Positions 43,201 to 57,534 of a stretch of DNA of 64,000 nucleotides are shown piece after piece. Within the stretch, counting starts at the first letter, position 1, and each line of letters opens with the position of its first letter. The notes beneath the pieces are model-generated. The model was given only the letters and a program-made list of their open reading frames with translations, was not told the origin of the DNA and ran no database searches. The position numbers and the translations under genes were made by a program. This DNA comes from Posidonia oceanica. Taxonomy: Eukaryota; Streptophyta; Magnoliopsida; Alismatales; Posidoniaceae. The stretch is taken from NCBI GenBank assembly GCA_037176725.1, contig JAZBRS010000060.1:58742001-58806000 (forward strand). Direction: 5' to 3'.

Positions 43201-46142
43201 TGGAGTAGCATTGCGGGAAGAAAAGAAGACTAAGGGAAGAAGATTTTACCTGATTCCGCTTCTGAGGTGTCCTCCCGACCTCAGCAGTTCCGGAGGTGGC
43301 CGGTGGAGGTCGTCCGGTCGCTGCGAGCGTCGCCGACTGCTCGCGAGGGCTGGAGCTGCTTCAGAATGGTCCTCCGGTGCTTCCCAGCTGGTTGGATGGA
43401 AGCTCCAGAGCTCGGAGGGAAATCCGGCACTCTGTGGGTTCAGAGAAACAGCCGGGAGTCAGGGGGTGTCTGCCGGGAGTCTGGTTGGATGGGACCCTCC
43501 GGGAGGTTGCTGGAGGTCCAGGGAGCGGTTCTGGATTGCTGGATGGGATTTCTGGAGTGTGTGGAGAAGATTTGGAGTTCGGACGATCTTCTGGTCAGTG
43601 GCGAAGGCAAGTGTTTGTTGTGGATTTCTCGGTCTGCGGCGGATGGCCGGGTCTGATGTCAGGTGTCCTGGGAAGGTGGAGGTCTGGTGAATCTTTGGGT
43701 GGAGTTTGGAAGGAAGCAGTGGGCTGGAGTGAAGGGAATTCTAGAGTGGGTTGTGTCGGGTTGCTGTTGGCTTGCAGGTGGAGTTTCAGGTGATTAGGTG
43801 GTGTTTTAGTGGAGGAATGGTCGGGAAATGGTGGGGAGGTATTGCTGGGTTTCTGGGTGAACTTGGGGAATCAATTCGGAGAGAAATTGAGGCTTGGAAG
43901 GGGGCTGGTTTGCTGGAGAAGAAAGAGGAGGTTCTGCTGAAGATGGAGGAAGGAATTGGGGAAGGGATTGCTGGGGAAATGCCCTAGAACTGGGCTCTCT
44001 CTCCGGGATGCCAAAGCACACTCTCAGACTCTCTCTCCCGAACTCTTCTCTCTGGGAATTGGAGGATGAAGTGGAAGAAGAAGGAGGTCGCTCAGGTGGA
44101 GAAGAAGCTCTGGAATTCTCTGGTTTGCTCTCAGGTTTGCTGATTGCTAACTGATGGGCTCTGCTTCTCTCTTTCTCTAGATGATCAAAAAGGCCGCTCG
44201 AAGGAAGGGATGACTAGAGGCTTATATCAGGAGGAAAACTGCCGGTGCGCGCGCTGGGATTTTGAATTCAACGGCGACGCACTGCAGCGGAAGGGATGGG
44301 TGTCGGCGAGACGACGGGCATTGAATGCCTCCCGGAATTGGTGCTGAGATGGGAGAGAGCGGCGAGCTGCTGTGGATGATAAGATGGAGGCTTGAAATTT
44401 AAACAATGGAGGGAACTCTGCAGCAGCTCGTGGGAGGAAAAGCTGAGAAAAAAAAGCAGAAGCTAAGGAAGAAGACGGGTGGAGAAGGCCGGGCTGCGGG
44501 CCGAAGGAAAAAAAAGAAAGAAAAAAGAAAAGAAAGAAGGTGGACGGGCTGGATTGGGCCCAGCAAGGAAAAGGAAGAAAGAAAAAAAAAGAGAAAAAAG
44601 AAAGAAAGAGAGGAAAAAGAAAGAAAATAAAATTAGGAAAAATAGATTAAAAATAAGCAAAAATACTAGAAAGATTGTGTTGTGAATTATGATTTTAATT
44701 AGGTTTTTTAATGACTGTTTTGGGGTTAATTAGTGTGTTTTGGGTTTGATTAGGGTTTTAGGGTTTTGTTTTTGCCCTTAATTTGTTTTCCATTTGATTA
44801 AGTGTTTGTTAAATCTTTTAAATTGTTTTGTTAATTGTGTTTTTCTTGTTAAGTACTTAGGATGTTAATTAGGATTTTTAGGATTTATTTTTATATTAAT
44901 TAGGATGGGTTTTTAGGCCTTTTAGTTTTAATCTTTTAGGATTTTCCTTTTTTAGGTCTTTTGGATTAGGTTTCTGATTTTCTTTTATTTTGTTAAGTTT
45001 TTCCTGATGTTTTTAATTGGGTTTCTCTTGTCTGATGGAGTATTTTTAAGTCCTTTTTAATGTGTTTTTTTATTTTCCTTTTAATTAAGTTCTTAGGTTG
45101 TTCTTTCTTATGTTTGTTAAGTTAAGCCTTTTTTCTTTCATTAGTTACTTATCTTGGTGCTTTAATTGTTTTACTTCTTTTTAGGATTTGTTTTTTAATT
45201 CTTTTGATAGGGTTTTTACTTTTGGTGTGTTTTGATTTTATTTTAGTTTTTTTCCTGATTTTTCAGTATTTTCTTTTGATTTGTTTTGCATTTTTTAGCT
45301 CACATGCTTGGTTTTCTTTTTAGCTTGATTTAGTTAAGTTTAGGTTTTTAATTGCTTGTTTATTGCTTTTCCATTGTTTTTCTTAGGGTTCTGATTTGTT
45401 TCTTTTATATTTTGGGGTTTTACAGATTTTTAGGGGTTTTTATGAATTTTAGCAAGAGAAAGAAAGGGGAAAAGAAAAAGAAGAAGAGAAGGGAAAAAGG
45501 AAGAATAAAGGGAAAAGAGATGAGTTGAAGGAAAAGGATTTTTTGAAAATTAGGGAAAGTGTTAAAAATAAAGTAAAAATAGGAATAAGATAGAGGAAGG
45601 ATAGAAGCACAAAGGGGGCCCACAGCCAGGCAAGAAAAGGAGCAAGAAGGGGATGAAAAGAGAGTTGATAATCAGGAGAGAGAGAGAGGAGAGAGAAAAT
45701 GATAATCCCGGAGAGAGAAAAGGATAATTTGGGTGAATGGAGGTCTTAAAGGTCTTGGAATGGGATGAAAATTGGTGAGTGGGCAGTCTAGGGTTTGAGG
45801 TGTTGTTTCTGAAGTTTTGGTTTGATTCTGGGAAGGTTTTAGAGGGGTTTCAAGGTGTAGAAAAAGGGTAGTTTCACCTAGGTTTTCTAGGATTTTTGGG
45901 AACGGTCTAGGTTTGAGATTTTCTAAGTTCTTGGGTAGGTTTGCTAAGTGGGTGTTGGTGGGTTTTCCTATGGATTTTGGTTAGGTTTTGAGCTTGGGAA
46001 GAGGGGTGAAGGCTTAGGTCAAGTTTGCTTGGTTTTGAAGGGTAAAGAAGAGGGTTAGGGTTTGGTTTTGGTTTGGGTTTGAGTCCAGCAATTACTAGGA
46101 GGGCTCCAAGTGGTCCAAGCCTGCCAAGATGGGGTGTCAACA
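40239..46142 (-). repeat. 5' LTR of element D (5904 bp)
   Basis: Plus-strand ends TGTAGCAATC and GGGGTGTCAACA. Collinear with the 3' LTR; differences are scattered, mainly C/T transitions, plus a U5 repeat-unit indel (extra units about 40950-41015). It has the conserved U5 block (40494-40622), U5 repeats (40885-41070), a GC-rich middle (42800-44560), a possible TATA box near 44221-44228, the telo-box pair (44750-44767) and the GATAAT block (45661-45730). Confidence 0.92.
44219..44230 (-). promoter_or_regulatory. Possible TATA box, D 5' LTR
   Basis: Minus strand CTGATATAAGCC about 1.9 kb from the LTR start. It is conserved in D3' and E (CTGATATAAGCC around 61408-61416) and lies downstream of the telo-box pair and the GATAAT cluster, the expected order for a U3 promoter. 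If used, U3 is about 1.9 kb and R-U5 about 4 kb. Confidence 0.4.
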
Positions 46143-46147
46143 ATAAG
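46143..46147. repeat. Target-site duplication of element D, right copy
   Basis: ATAAG, identical to 21359-21363. Confidence 0.9.
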
Positions 46148-49100
46148 TCTAAAACATTTCACTTTTCTTCTCCTTTGCGGTCGATAGGCCCGAAACTTGT
46201 CCTTCCAATCGATAAGTCCGAAACTTATCACTTTTCTTTTCCTTTGCGGTCGATCGGTACGAAACCTAACCTTCCGATCAATAAGTCCGAAACTTATCAC
46301 TTTTCTTTTCCATTGCGGTCGATAGGTCCGAAACCTATTATTCCGGTCGATAAGTCCGAAGCTTATCACTTTTCTTTCCCTTTGCTGTCGATATGTCCGA
46401 AACCTATCCTACCGGTCGATAACTCCGAAACTTATCACTTTTCTCTTAATTTGTGGTCGATAGGTCCGAAACCTATCCTCCCAGTCGATAAGTCCAAACC
46501 TTTTCAATTTTCATTTCCTTTCTCTTCGATAGGCCCGAAACCTATCCTTCCGGTCAATAAGTCTGAAACTTATCACATTTCATTTCCTTTGCAGTTGGTA
46601 GGTCCGAAACATATCCTTCTGGTCGATAAGTCCGAAATTTATCACTTTTCTATTCCATCATGGTCGATAGGTCCGAATCCTATCTTTCCGGTCGATAAGT
46701 CCGAAACTTATCACTTTTCTTTTCTTTTGCGGTCGATAGGTCCGAAACCTATCCTTCCGGTCAATATGTCCGAAACTTACCACTTTTCTTTTCCTTTGCA
46801 GTCGATAGTCCGAAACAAATCCTCCCGGTCGATAACTCCTAAACATATCACTTTTCATTTCCTTTGCGTTCTATAGGCTTGAAACCTCTGCTTCCGGTCG
46901 ATAAGTCTGAAACTTATCACTTTTCAATTCCTTCACGGTCTTTAAGTCCGAAACCAATCCTTCCGGTTGACATGCTCGAAAGTTTTCACTTTTCTTTTCC
47001 TTTGCGGTCGATAGGTCAGAACCCTATCCTTCTGGTCGATAAGTTCGAATCTTATCACTTTTCTTTTCCTTTGCGGTCGATAGGTCCGAAACCTATCCTT
47101 CCGGTCGATAAGTCCGAAACATATCACTTTTCTTTTCCTTTGCGGTCGATAGGTCCGAAACCAATCCTTCCGATCGATAAGTCCGAAACTTACCACTTTT
47201 CTTTCCTTTGCAGTCGATAGGTCTGAAACCTATCCATTCCGTCGATAAGCCCGAAAATTATCACTTTTCTTTTCCTCTGCGGTCGATATGTCCGAAACCT
47301 ATCTTTCCAGTCCAAAAGTCCGAAACTTATCACTTTACTTTTCCTATGCTGTCGATAAGTCTGAAACCTATCCTTCCAGTCGATATGTCCGAAACCTATC
47401 ACTTTTCTTTTCCCTTGCGGTCGATTGGTCCGAAACCTATCCTCCTGGTCGATAAGTCCTAAACTTATCAATTTTCAATTCCTTCGCCTTCGATAGGCCC
47501 GAAACCTATCCGACCAGTCAATATGTCTGAAACTTATCACTTTTCTTTTCCGTTGTGGTTGATCGGTCCGAAACCTATCCTTCCGGTCGATAAGTCAGAA
47601 ACTTATCACCTTTCTTATCCATTGCGGTCGATAGGTCCGAAACCAATCCTTCCTGTCGTTAAGTCCGAAACTTATCACTTTTCTTTTCCTTTGCGGACGA
47701 AAGGTCAGAAACCTATCCATCCGTTCAATAAGTCTGAAACTTATCACTTTTCCATTCCTTTGCGGTCGATAGGTCGGAAACCTATCCTCCCGGTCGATAA
47801 CTCCGAAACTTATCACTTTTCATTTCCTTTGCGGTCGATAGGTCCAAATCCTATCGTTCCAGGCGATAAGTCCGAAACTTATCACTTTCCATTTCCGTTG
47901 CGGTCGATAGGTCCGGAACCTATGCTTCCGGTCCATAAGTCCGAAACTTATCACTTTTCTTCTCCTTTGTGGTCAATATGTCCGAAAGCAATCCTTCGGA
48001 TCGATAAGTCCAAAACTTATCAATTTTCTTTTCCCTTGCGGTCGACAGGTCCGTAACCTGTCCATGCTGTCGATAAGTCTGAAGCTTATCACTTTTCTTC
48101 TCCTTTGCGGTCGATAGGACCGAAACCTATCCTTCCGGTCTATAAGTCCGAAACTTATCACTTTTCATTTCCTTTGCGGTCGATAGGTCTGAAACCTATC
48201 CTTATGATCGATAAGTCCGAAACTTATCACTTTTCTTTTCTATTGCGGTCGATAGGTCCGAAACCTATCCTTCCGGTCGATAAGTCCGAGACTTATCACT
48301 TTTCTTTTCCTTTGCTGTCGATAGGTCCGAAACCTATCCTTCCAGTTGATAAGTCTGAAACTTATCACTTTTCTTTTCCTTTGCGGTCGATATGTCCGAA
48401 ACATATCACTTTTCTTTTCCTATGCGGTCGATAGGTCTGAAACCTATCCTTCCAGTCGATAACTCCGAAACTTATCACTTTTCTTATCCTTTGCGGTCGA
48501 TAGGTCAGAAACCTATCCTTCCGGTCCAAAGCCAATACTTCCGGTCGATAAGTCCGAAACTTATCACTTTTCTTTCCTTTGCGGTCGATTGGTCCGAAAC
48601 CTAACCTTCCGGTCGATAGGAACAAAACTTATCACTATCCATTTCCTTTGCGGTCGATAGGTCCGAAACCTATCCTTCCAGTCGATAACTCCGAAACTTA
48701 TCACTTTTCTTTTCCAATGCGGTCAATCGATCCGAAACCTAACCTTCCGATAGATATGTCCGAAACTTACCACTTTTCTTTTCCTTTGCGGTCGATAGGT
48801 CCGAAACCTATACGTCCGTTCCATAAGTCCGAAACTTTTCACTTTTCCATCCGTTACGGTCGATAGGTTCGAAACCTTCCCTTCCGGTCGATAAGTTCGA
48901 AACTTATCACTTTTCTTTTCCTTCGCGGTCGATAGGTCCGATACCTTTCCTTCCCGTCGATAAGACCGAAGCTAATCACTTTACTTTTCCATTGCGGTCG
49001 ACAGGTTCGAAACAAATCCTTCCCGTTGAAAAGTAAGAAATAGATAACGTTTCTTTCCTATGTGGTCGATAGGTCCGAAATCTATTCTTCCGGTCGATAA

Positions 49101-52100
49101 GTGCGAAACTTATCACTTTTCTTTTTCTTTACGGTAAATAGGTCCGAAACCTATCCATCCGATCGATAAGTCTGAAACTTATCACTTTTCTTTTCCTTTG
49201 CGGTCGATAGGTCCGAAACCATTCCTTTCGGTCTTTAAGTCCGAAACTAATCACTTTTCATTACCTTTCCGGTCGATAGGTCCGAAACCTATCCTTCCGG
49301 TCGATAAGTTCGAAACATATCACTTTTCTTTTCCTTTGCGATCGATAGGTCCGAAACCTATTCTTCCAATCGATATGTGCGAAACTTATCACATTTCTAT
49401 TCCTTTCCGATCGATAGGTCCGAAACCTATGGTTCGGGTTGATAAGTCTGAAACTTATCACTTTAATTTTCCTTTGTGGTTGATAGGTTCGAAACCTATC
49501 CTTCCGGTCGATAAGTCCGAAGCTTATCACCTTTCTTTTCTAGAGTGGTCGGTAGGTCCGAAACCTATCCTTCCGGTCGTTAAGTCCGAAACTTATTACT
49601 TTTCTTTTCCTTTGCGGTCGATAGGTCCAAAACCTATCCTTCCATTCGATAAGTCTGAAACTTATCACTTTCTTTTTCATTGCGGTCGATAGGTCGGAAA
49701 CCTATCCTCCCGGTCGATAAGTCCGAAACATAACACTTTTCATTTCCTTTGCGGTTGATAGGTCGAAAACCTATCCTTCCTATCGATAAGTCTGAAACTT
49801 TTCACTTTCCATTTCCTTTGCGGGAGATAGGTTCGAAACCAATCCTTCCGGTCCATAAGTCCGAAACTTATCACTTCTCTTTTCCTTTGCTGTCGATCGG
49901 TCCGAAACCTACCCTTCCGATCGATAAGTCCGAAACTTGTCTCTTTTCTTTTCCCTTGCAGTCGATAGGTTCGAAACCTGTCCTTCTTGTCGATAAGTCA
50001 GAAACTTATCACTTTCCTTTTCCTTTGCGGTCGATAGGTCCGAATCCTATCCTTCTGGTCGATAAGTCTGAAACTTATCACTTTTCAATTCCTTTGCGGT
50101 CGATAGGTCCGAAACCTATCCTACTTGTCGATTAGTTCGAAACTTATCACTTTTCTTTTCCGTTGCGATCGATAGGTCCGAAACCAATCCGTCCAGTCGA
50201 TAAGTCCGAAACGTATCACTTTTCTTTCCTTTGCGGTCGAAAGGTCCGAAACCTATCCTTCCAGTCGATAAGTCAGAAACTTATCACTTTTCTTTTCCTT
50301 TACGGTCGGTTTGTCAGAAACTTATCACTTTACCTTTCCTTTGCGGTCGATAGGTCTGAAACCTATCCTTCCAGTAGATTAGTCCGAAACTTTTGACTTT
50401 TCTTTTCCTTTGCAGTCGATAGGTCAGAAACCTATCCGTCCGATCGATAAGTCCGTAAATTATCACTTTTCTTTTCCTATGTGGTCAATAGGTCCAAAGC
50501 CTATACTTCCGGTCGATAAGTCTGAAACTTATCACATATATTTCCATTGCGGTTGATAAGTCCAAAACTTATCACTAACCTTTTCTTTTGCGGTCGATAG
50601 GTACGAAACCTATCCTTTCGGTCGATAAGTCTGAAACTTATCACTTCACTTTTCCTATGCAGACGATAGGACCGAAACCTATCCATCCGGTCGATAAATC
50701 CGAAACATATCACTTTTCTTTTCCATTGCGGTCCATAGGTCCGCAACCTATCCTTCTAGTCGATAAGTCCGAAACTTATCACTTTTATTTTCCTTAGCGG
50801 TCGATAGGTCTGAAACTTATCCTTCCGGTCCATAAGTTTGAGATTTATCACTTTTCTTATCCTTTGCGATTGATAGGTCCGAAACCAATCCTTTCGGTCG
50901 ATAAGTCCGAAACTTATCGCTACTCTTTTCCATTGCGCTCGATAGGTCCGAAACCTATCCTTCCGGTCGATAACTCCAAAACTTATCACTTTTCTTTTCC
51001 ATTGCGGTCGATTGATCCGAAGCACAACCTTCCAGTCCATTAGTACGAAACTTATCACTTTTCGTTTCCTTTGCGGTCGAGAGGTTCGAAACCTATCCAC
51101 CCGATCGATAAGTCCTAAACTTTTCAATTTTCATTTCCTTTGCCTTCGATAGGCCCGAAACATATCCTTCCGGTCGATAAGACCGAAACATATCACTTTT
51201 CATTTCCATTGTGGTTAATAGGTCCAACACCAATCCTTCTGGTCGATAAGTCCGAAACTTATCACTTTTCTTTTCCTTCGCGGTCGATAGGTCCAAATCC
51301 TATCTTCCCGGTCGATAAGTCCGAAACTTATCACTTTTCTTTTCTTTGCGGTCGATAGGTCCAAAACCTATCCTTCCAGTCGATAATTCCGAAACGTATC
51401 ACTTTCCATTTCCTTTGCCGTCGACAGGTCCAAAACCTATCCATGCGGTCCTTAAGTCCGAAACTTATCACTTTTCTTTTCCATTGCGGTCGATAGGTCC
51501 GAAACCTGTCCTTCCTGTCGATATGTCTGAAACTTTTCACTTTTCTATTCCTTTGCAGTCGATAGGTCTGAAACCTATCCTTCCGGTCGATAAGTCCGAA
51601 ACTTATCACTTTTCTTTTCCTATGCGGTCAATAGGTCCGAAACCTATCCTTCCGGTCGATAAGTCTGAAACTTATCACGTTACTTTACCTTTGAGATCGA
51701 TAGGTCCGCACCCTATCCTTCCGGTCGATAAGTCCGAAACTTATCACTTATATTTTCCAATGCGGTCGATTGGTCCGAAACCTATCCTTCCGGTCGATAA
51801 GTTTGAGATTTGTCACTTTTCATTTCCTTCGCGGTTGATAGGTCCGAAACCTATCCTTCCGGTCGATAAGTCTGAAACTAATCACTTTCCTTTTCCTTTG
51901 CGGTCGATAGGTCCGAAACTTAACTTTCCGGTCAATAAGTCCGAAACTTATCACTTTTCTTTTTCTTTGCAGTCAATAGGTCTGAAACCTATCCTTCCGG
52001 TCGAGAAGTCCGAAACTTATCACTTTTCTTTTCCTTTGCTGTCGATAGGTCCGAAACCTATCCTACCGGTCGATGAGTCTGAAACTTATCACTTTTCTTT

Positions 52101-55100
52101 TCCTTTGCGGTCGATAGGTCCGAAACCTATCCTCCCGGTCGATAAGTCCTAAACGTATCAATTTTCATTTCCATTGTCTTCGATAGGCCAGAAACCTGTC
52201 CTTCTGGTTGCTAAGTCTGAAATTTATCACTTTCCATTTCCTTTGCGGTTGATAGGTCCGAAACCTATCCTTCTGGTTGATAAGTCCGAAACTTAGCACT
52301 TTTCTTTTCCTTTGTTGTCGATTGGTCCGAAACCTATCCTTCCGGTCGATAAGTTTGAGATTTGTCACTTTTCATTTCCGTTGCGGTTGATAGGTCAGAA
52401 ACCTATCCATCCGGTCGATGAGTTTGAAACTTATCACTTTCCTTTTCCTTTGCTGTCGATAGGCCCGAAACCTAACCTTCCAGTCAATAAGTCCGAAACT
52501 TATCTCTTTTCTTTTCCTTTGCGGTCGATTGGTCCGAAACCTATCCTTCCGGTCGATAAGTCCGAAACTTATCACTTTTCTTTTCCTTTGCTGTCGATAG
52601 GTCCGAAACCAATCCAATCGGTAGATAAGTCTGAAACTTATCACTTTTCTTTTCCTTTCGGTCGATAGGTCCAAAACGTATCCTCCTGGTCGATAACTCC
52701 GAAGCTTATCACTTTTCTTTTCCTTCGCGGTCGATTGGCCCGAAACCTATCCTTCCGATTGATAAGTCTGAAACTTATCACTTTTCATTTCCTTTGCGGT
52801 CGATAGGTCCGTAACCTATCTTTCTGGTCGATAAGTCCGAAACTTATCACTTTTCTTTTCCTTCACGGTCGATAGGTCCGAATCCTATCCTTCCAGTCGA
52901 TAAGTCCGTAACTTATCACTTTTCTTTTCTTTTAGGGTCAATAGGTCCGTAACCTATCCATCCGGTCGATTAGTCCGAAACTTATCACTTCTCTTTTCCT
53001 TTGCAGTCGATAGTCCGAAACCTATCCTCCCGGTTGATAAGTCCAAAACGTATCACTTTCATTTCCTTTGCGTTCTATAGGCTCGAAACCTCAGCATCCG
53101 GTCGATAAGTCTGAAACTTATCACTTCTCATTTCCTTTGCGGTCTTTAGGTCCGAAACCAATCCTTCCGGTTGACAAGTCCGAAACTTATCACTTTTCAT
53201 TTCCTTTGCGGTCGAAAGGTCAGAAACATATCACTTTCTTTTCCTTTGCGGTCGATAGGTCCGAAACCTATCCTTCCGGTCGATAAGTCAGAAACTTTTC
53301 ATTTTCTTTTCCTTTGCGGTCGATAGGTCCGAAACCAATCCTTTCGATCGATAAGTCCGAAACTTATCACTTTTCTTTCCTTTGCGGTCGATAGGTCTGA
53401 AACCTATCCATTCGGTCGATAAGACCGAAATTTATCACTTTTCTTTTCCTTTGCGATCGATAGGTCCGAAACCAATCCTTTCGGTCATTAAGTCCGAAAC
53501 TAATCACTTTTCGATACCTTTGCGGTAGATAGGTCCGAAACCAATCCTTCCGGTTGATTAGTTCGAAGCTTATCGCTTTTCTTTCCCTTTGCGATCGATA
53601 GGTCTGAAACCTATCCTTCCAATCGATAAGTACGAAACTTATCACTTTTATTTTCCTTCGCGGTCGATAGGTCCGAAACCTATCCTTCTGGTCGATAAGT
53701 CTGAAACTTATCACTTTTCTTTTCCTTCGTGGTTGATAGGTCCGAAACCTATCCTTCCGGTCGATAAGTCCGAAACTCATCACCATCCTTTTCCATTGCG
53801 GTCGATAGGTCCGAAACCTATCCTCTGGCCGTTAAGTCCGAAACTTATCACTTTTCTTTTGCTTTGCGGATGATAGGTCCGAACCCTATCCCTCCGTTCA
53901 ATAAGTCTGAAACTTATCACTTTTCTTCTCCATTGCGGTCGTTAGGTCGAAAACCTATCCTCCCGGTCGGTAAGTGCGAAACTTATCACTTTTCATTTCC
54001 TTTGCGGTCGATAGGTCCAAAACCCATCCTTCCAGTCGATAAGTCCGAAACTTATCACTTTCCATTTCCATTGTGGTCGATAGGTCCAAAACCTATCCTT
54101 CCGGTCCATAAGTCCGAATCTTATCACTTTTCGTCTCCTATGCAGTCGATATGTCCGAAACCTATCCTTCTGATCGATAAGTCTGAAACTTACCACTTTT
54201 CTTTTCCATTGCGGTCGATAGGTCCGAAACCTGCCCTTCCTGTCGATAAGTCAGAAACTTATCACTTTTCTTTTCCTTCGCGATCGATAGGTCCGAAACC
54301 TATCCTTACAGTCGATAAGTCCGAAACTTATCACTTTTCTTTTCCTTTGCGGTCGATAGGTACGAAACCTATCCTTCCGGTCAACAAGTCCAAAACTTAT
54401 CACGTTTCATTTCCCTCGCGGTCGATTGGTCCGAAACCTATCCTTTCGGTCGTTAAGTTTGAGATTTATCACTTTTCTTTTCCTTTGCGGTCGATTGGTT
54501 CGAAACCTTTCCTTCCAGTCAATAAGTCTGAAACTTATCACTTTTCTTTTCCTTTGCTGTCGATAGGTCCGAAACCAATCCTACTGGTCGATAAGTCAGA
54601 AACTTATCACTTTACTTTCCTTTGCGGTCGATAGGTCCGAAACCTATCCTCCCGGTCGATAAGTCCTAAACTTATCAATTTTCATTTCCTTTGTCTTCGA
54701 TAGGCCCGAATCCTATCCTTCCGGTTGATAAGTCAGAAACTTATCACTTTTTATTTCCTTTGCGGTTGATAGGTCCGAAACCTATCCTTCGGGTCGATAA
54801 GTCCGAAACTTATCACTTTTCTTTTCTTTCGCGGTCGATAGGTCCAAATCCTATCCTTCCGGTCGATAAGTCCGAAACTTATCACTTTTCTTTTCTTTTA
54901 CGGTCGATAGGTCTGAAACCTATCCTTCCGGTCGATAAGTCCGAAACTTATCACTTTTCTTTTCGTTTGCAATCGATAGTCCGAAACCTATCCTCTAGGT
55001 CGATAAGTCCTAAACGTATCACTTTTTATTTCCTTTGCGTTCTATAGGCTCGAAACCTCAGCTTCCGGTCGATAAGTCTGAAACTTATCACTTTTCTTTT

Positions 55101-57534
55101 CCTTTGCGGTCGATAGGTCAGAAACCTATCCTTCTGGTCAATAAGTCCGAAACATATCACTTTTCTTTTCCTTTGCGGTCGATAGGTCCGAAACCTATCC
55201 TTCCGGTGGATAAGTCAGAAACTTATCATTTTATTTTCCATTGCGGTTGATTGGTCCGAAACCAATCCTTCCGATCGATAAGTCCGAAACATATCACTTT
55301 TCTTTCCTTTGCGGTCGATAGGTCTAAAACCTATCCATTCGGTCGATAAGTCCGAAATTTATCACTTTTCTTTTCCTTTGCGATCGATAGGTCCGAAACC
55401 TATCCTTTCGGTCTTTAAGTCCGAAACAAACCACTTTTCATTACCTTTGCGGTCGATTGGTCTGAAACCTATCCTTCCAGTTGATTATTTCGAAGCTTAT
55501 CACTTTTCTTTTCCTTTGCGATCGATAGGCCTGAAACCTATCCTTCCAATCGATAAGTCCGAAACTTTTCACTTTTCTTTTCCATTACGGTGGATAGGTC
55601 CGAAACCTATCCTTCCAGTCGATAAGTCTGAAACTTTTCACTTTTCTTTTCCTTTGCGGTCGATAGGTACGAAACCTATCCTTCCGGTCGATAAGTCCGA
55701 AGCTTATCACTTTTCTTTTCCTTTGTTGTCGATAGGTTCGAAAACTATCCTTCCGGTCGATAAGTCTGAAACTTATCACGTTACTTTTCCTTTGAGGTCG
55801 ATCGGTCCACAACCAATCCTTCTAGTCGATAAGTCCGAAACTTATCACTTTTCTTTTCCTTTGCGGTCGATCGGTACGAAAACCTAACCTTCCGGTCAAT
55901 AAGTCCGAAACATATTACTTTTCTTTTCCATTGCGGTCAATAGGTCCAAAACCTATCCTTTCGGTCGATAAGTCCGAAGCTTATCACTTTTCTTTTCCTT
56001 GGCTGACGATAGGTTCGAAACCTATCCTACCGGTCGATAAGTCCGAAACTTATCACTTTTCTTTTCCTTTGCGGTCGGTAGGTCCGAAACCTATCCTCCC
56101 GGTCGATAAGTCCAAAATTTATCAAGTTTCATTTCCTTTGTCTTCGATAGGCCCGAAACCTATCTTTCCGGTCGATAAGTCTGAAACTTATCACATTTCA
56201 TTTCCTTTGAGGTTGATAGGGTCGAAACATATCCTTCTGGTTGATAAGTTCGAAACTTATCACTTTTCTTTTCCATCGCGGTCGATAGGTCCGAATCCTA
56301 TCCTTCCGGTCGATAAGTCTGAAACTTATCACTTTTCTTTTCTTTTGCGGTCGGAAGGTCCGAAACCTATCCTTCCTATCGATAAGTCTGAACTTATCAC
56401 TTTTCTTTTCCTTTGCTGTCGATAGTCCGAAACCAATCCTCCCGGTCCATAAGTCCTAAACATATCACTTTTCACTTCCTTTGCGTTCTATAGGCTCGAA
56501 ACCACTACTTCTGGTCGATACGTCTGAAACTTATCACTTTTCAATTCCTACGCGGTCACTCGGTCCTTAACGAATCCTTCCGGTTGACACGTCCGAATGT
56601 TTTCACTTTTCTTTTCCAATGTGGTCGATAGGTCAGAAACCTATCCTTCTGGTCGATAAGTCCAAATCTTCTCACTTTTCTTTTCCTTTGCGGTCGAAAG
56701 GTCCGAAACCTATCCTTCCGGTCCATAAGTCCGAAACTTATCACTTTTCTTTTCCTTTGCGGGCGATAGGTCCGAAACCTATCCTTCCGATCGATAAGTC
56801 CGAAGCGTATCACTTTTCTTTCCTTTGCGGTCGATAGGCCTGAAGCCTATCCATTCGGTCGATAAGTCCGAAATTTATCACTTTTCTTTTCCATTGCGGT
56901 CGATTGGTCCGAAACCGATCCTTTCGGTCTTTAAGTGCGAAACTAATCACTTTTCATTGCCTTTGCGGTCGATAGGTCCGAAACCTGTCCTTCTGGACGA
57001 TAAGTTCGAAACTTATCACTTTTCCTTTCCTTTGTGATCGATAGGTCCGAAACCTATCCTTCCAATCGATAAGTCCGAAATTTGTCACTTTTCTTTTCCA
57101 ATGTGGTCGATAGGTGCGAAACCTATCCATTCGGTCGATAAGTCTGAAACTTATCACTTTTCGTTTCCATTGTGGCTGATAGGTCCGAAACCTATCCTTC
57201 CGGTCGATAAGTCCGAAACTAATCACCTTTATTTTCCATTGCAGTCGATAGGTCCGAAACCTATTTTTCCGGTGGATAAGTCAGAAACTTATCATTTTCT
57301 TTTCCTTTGCAGTCGATAGGTCTGAAACCAATCCTTCCGATCGATAAGTCCGAAACATATCACTTTTCTTTCCTTTGCGATCGATAGGTCTAAAACCTAT
57401 CCATTCGGTCGATAAGTCCGAAATTTATCACTTTTCTTTTCCTTTGTGGTCGATAGGTCCGAAACCTATCCTTTCGGTCTTTAAGTCTGAAACAAATTAC
57501 TTTTCATTACCATTGCGGTCGATAGGTCAGAAAC

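Larger units (their letters stand above)
21364..46142 (-). mobile_element. Complete 24.8-kb Tat/Ogre-like element D, defective and probably non-autonomous
   Basis: Flanked by ATAAG duplications within satellite. Sense order on the minus strand: 5' LTR (46142-40239), PBS (40237-40220), leader, gag, in-frame stop, protease with G-patch-like region, long low-complexity linker, integrase tail, A-rich spacer, DUF7745, expanded 3'UTR, PPT (27220-27208) and 3' LTR (27207-21364). RT, RNase H and the integrase core are missing between the linker and the integrase tail (junction near 33510). The two LTRs are very alike by eye, differing mainly by C/T transitions and an indel of about two U5 repeat units. 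This implies a fairly recent insertion of an element that could not encode its own replication enzymes. Confidence 0.9.
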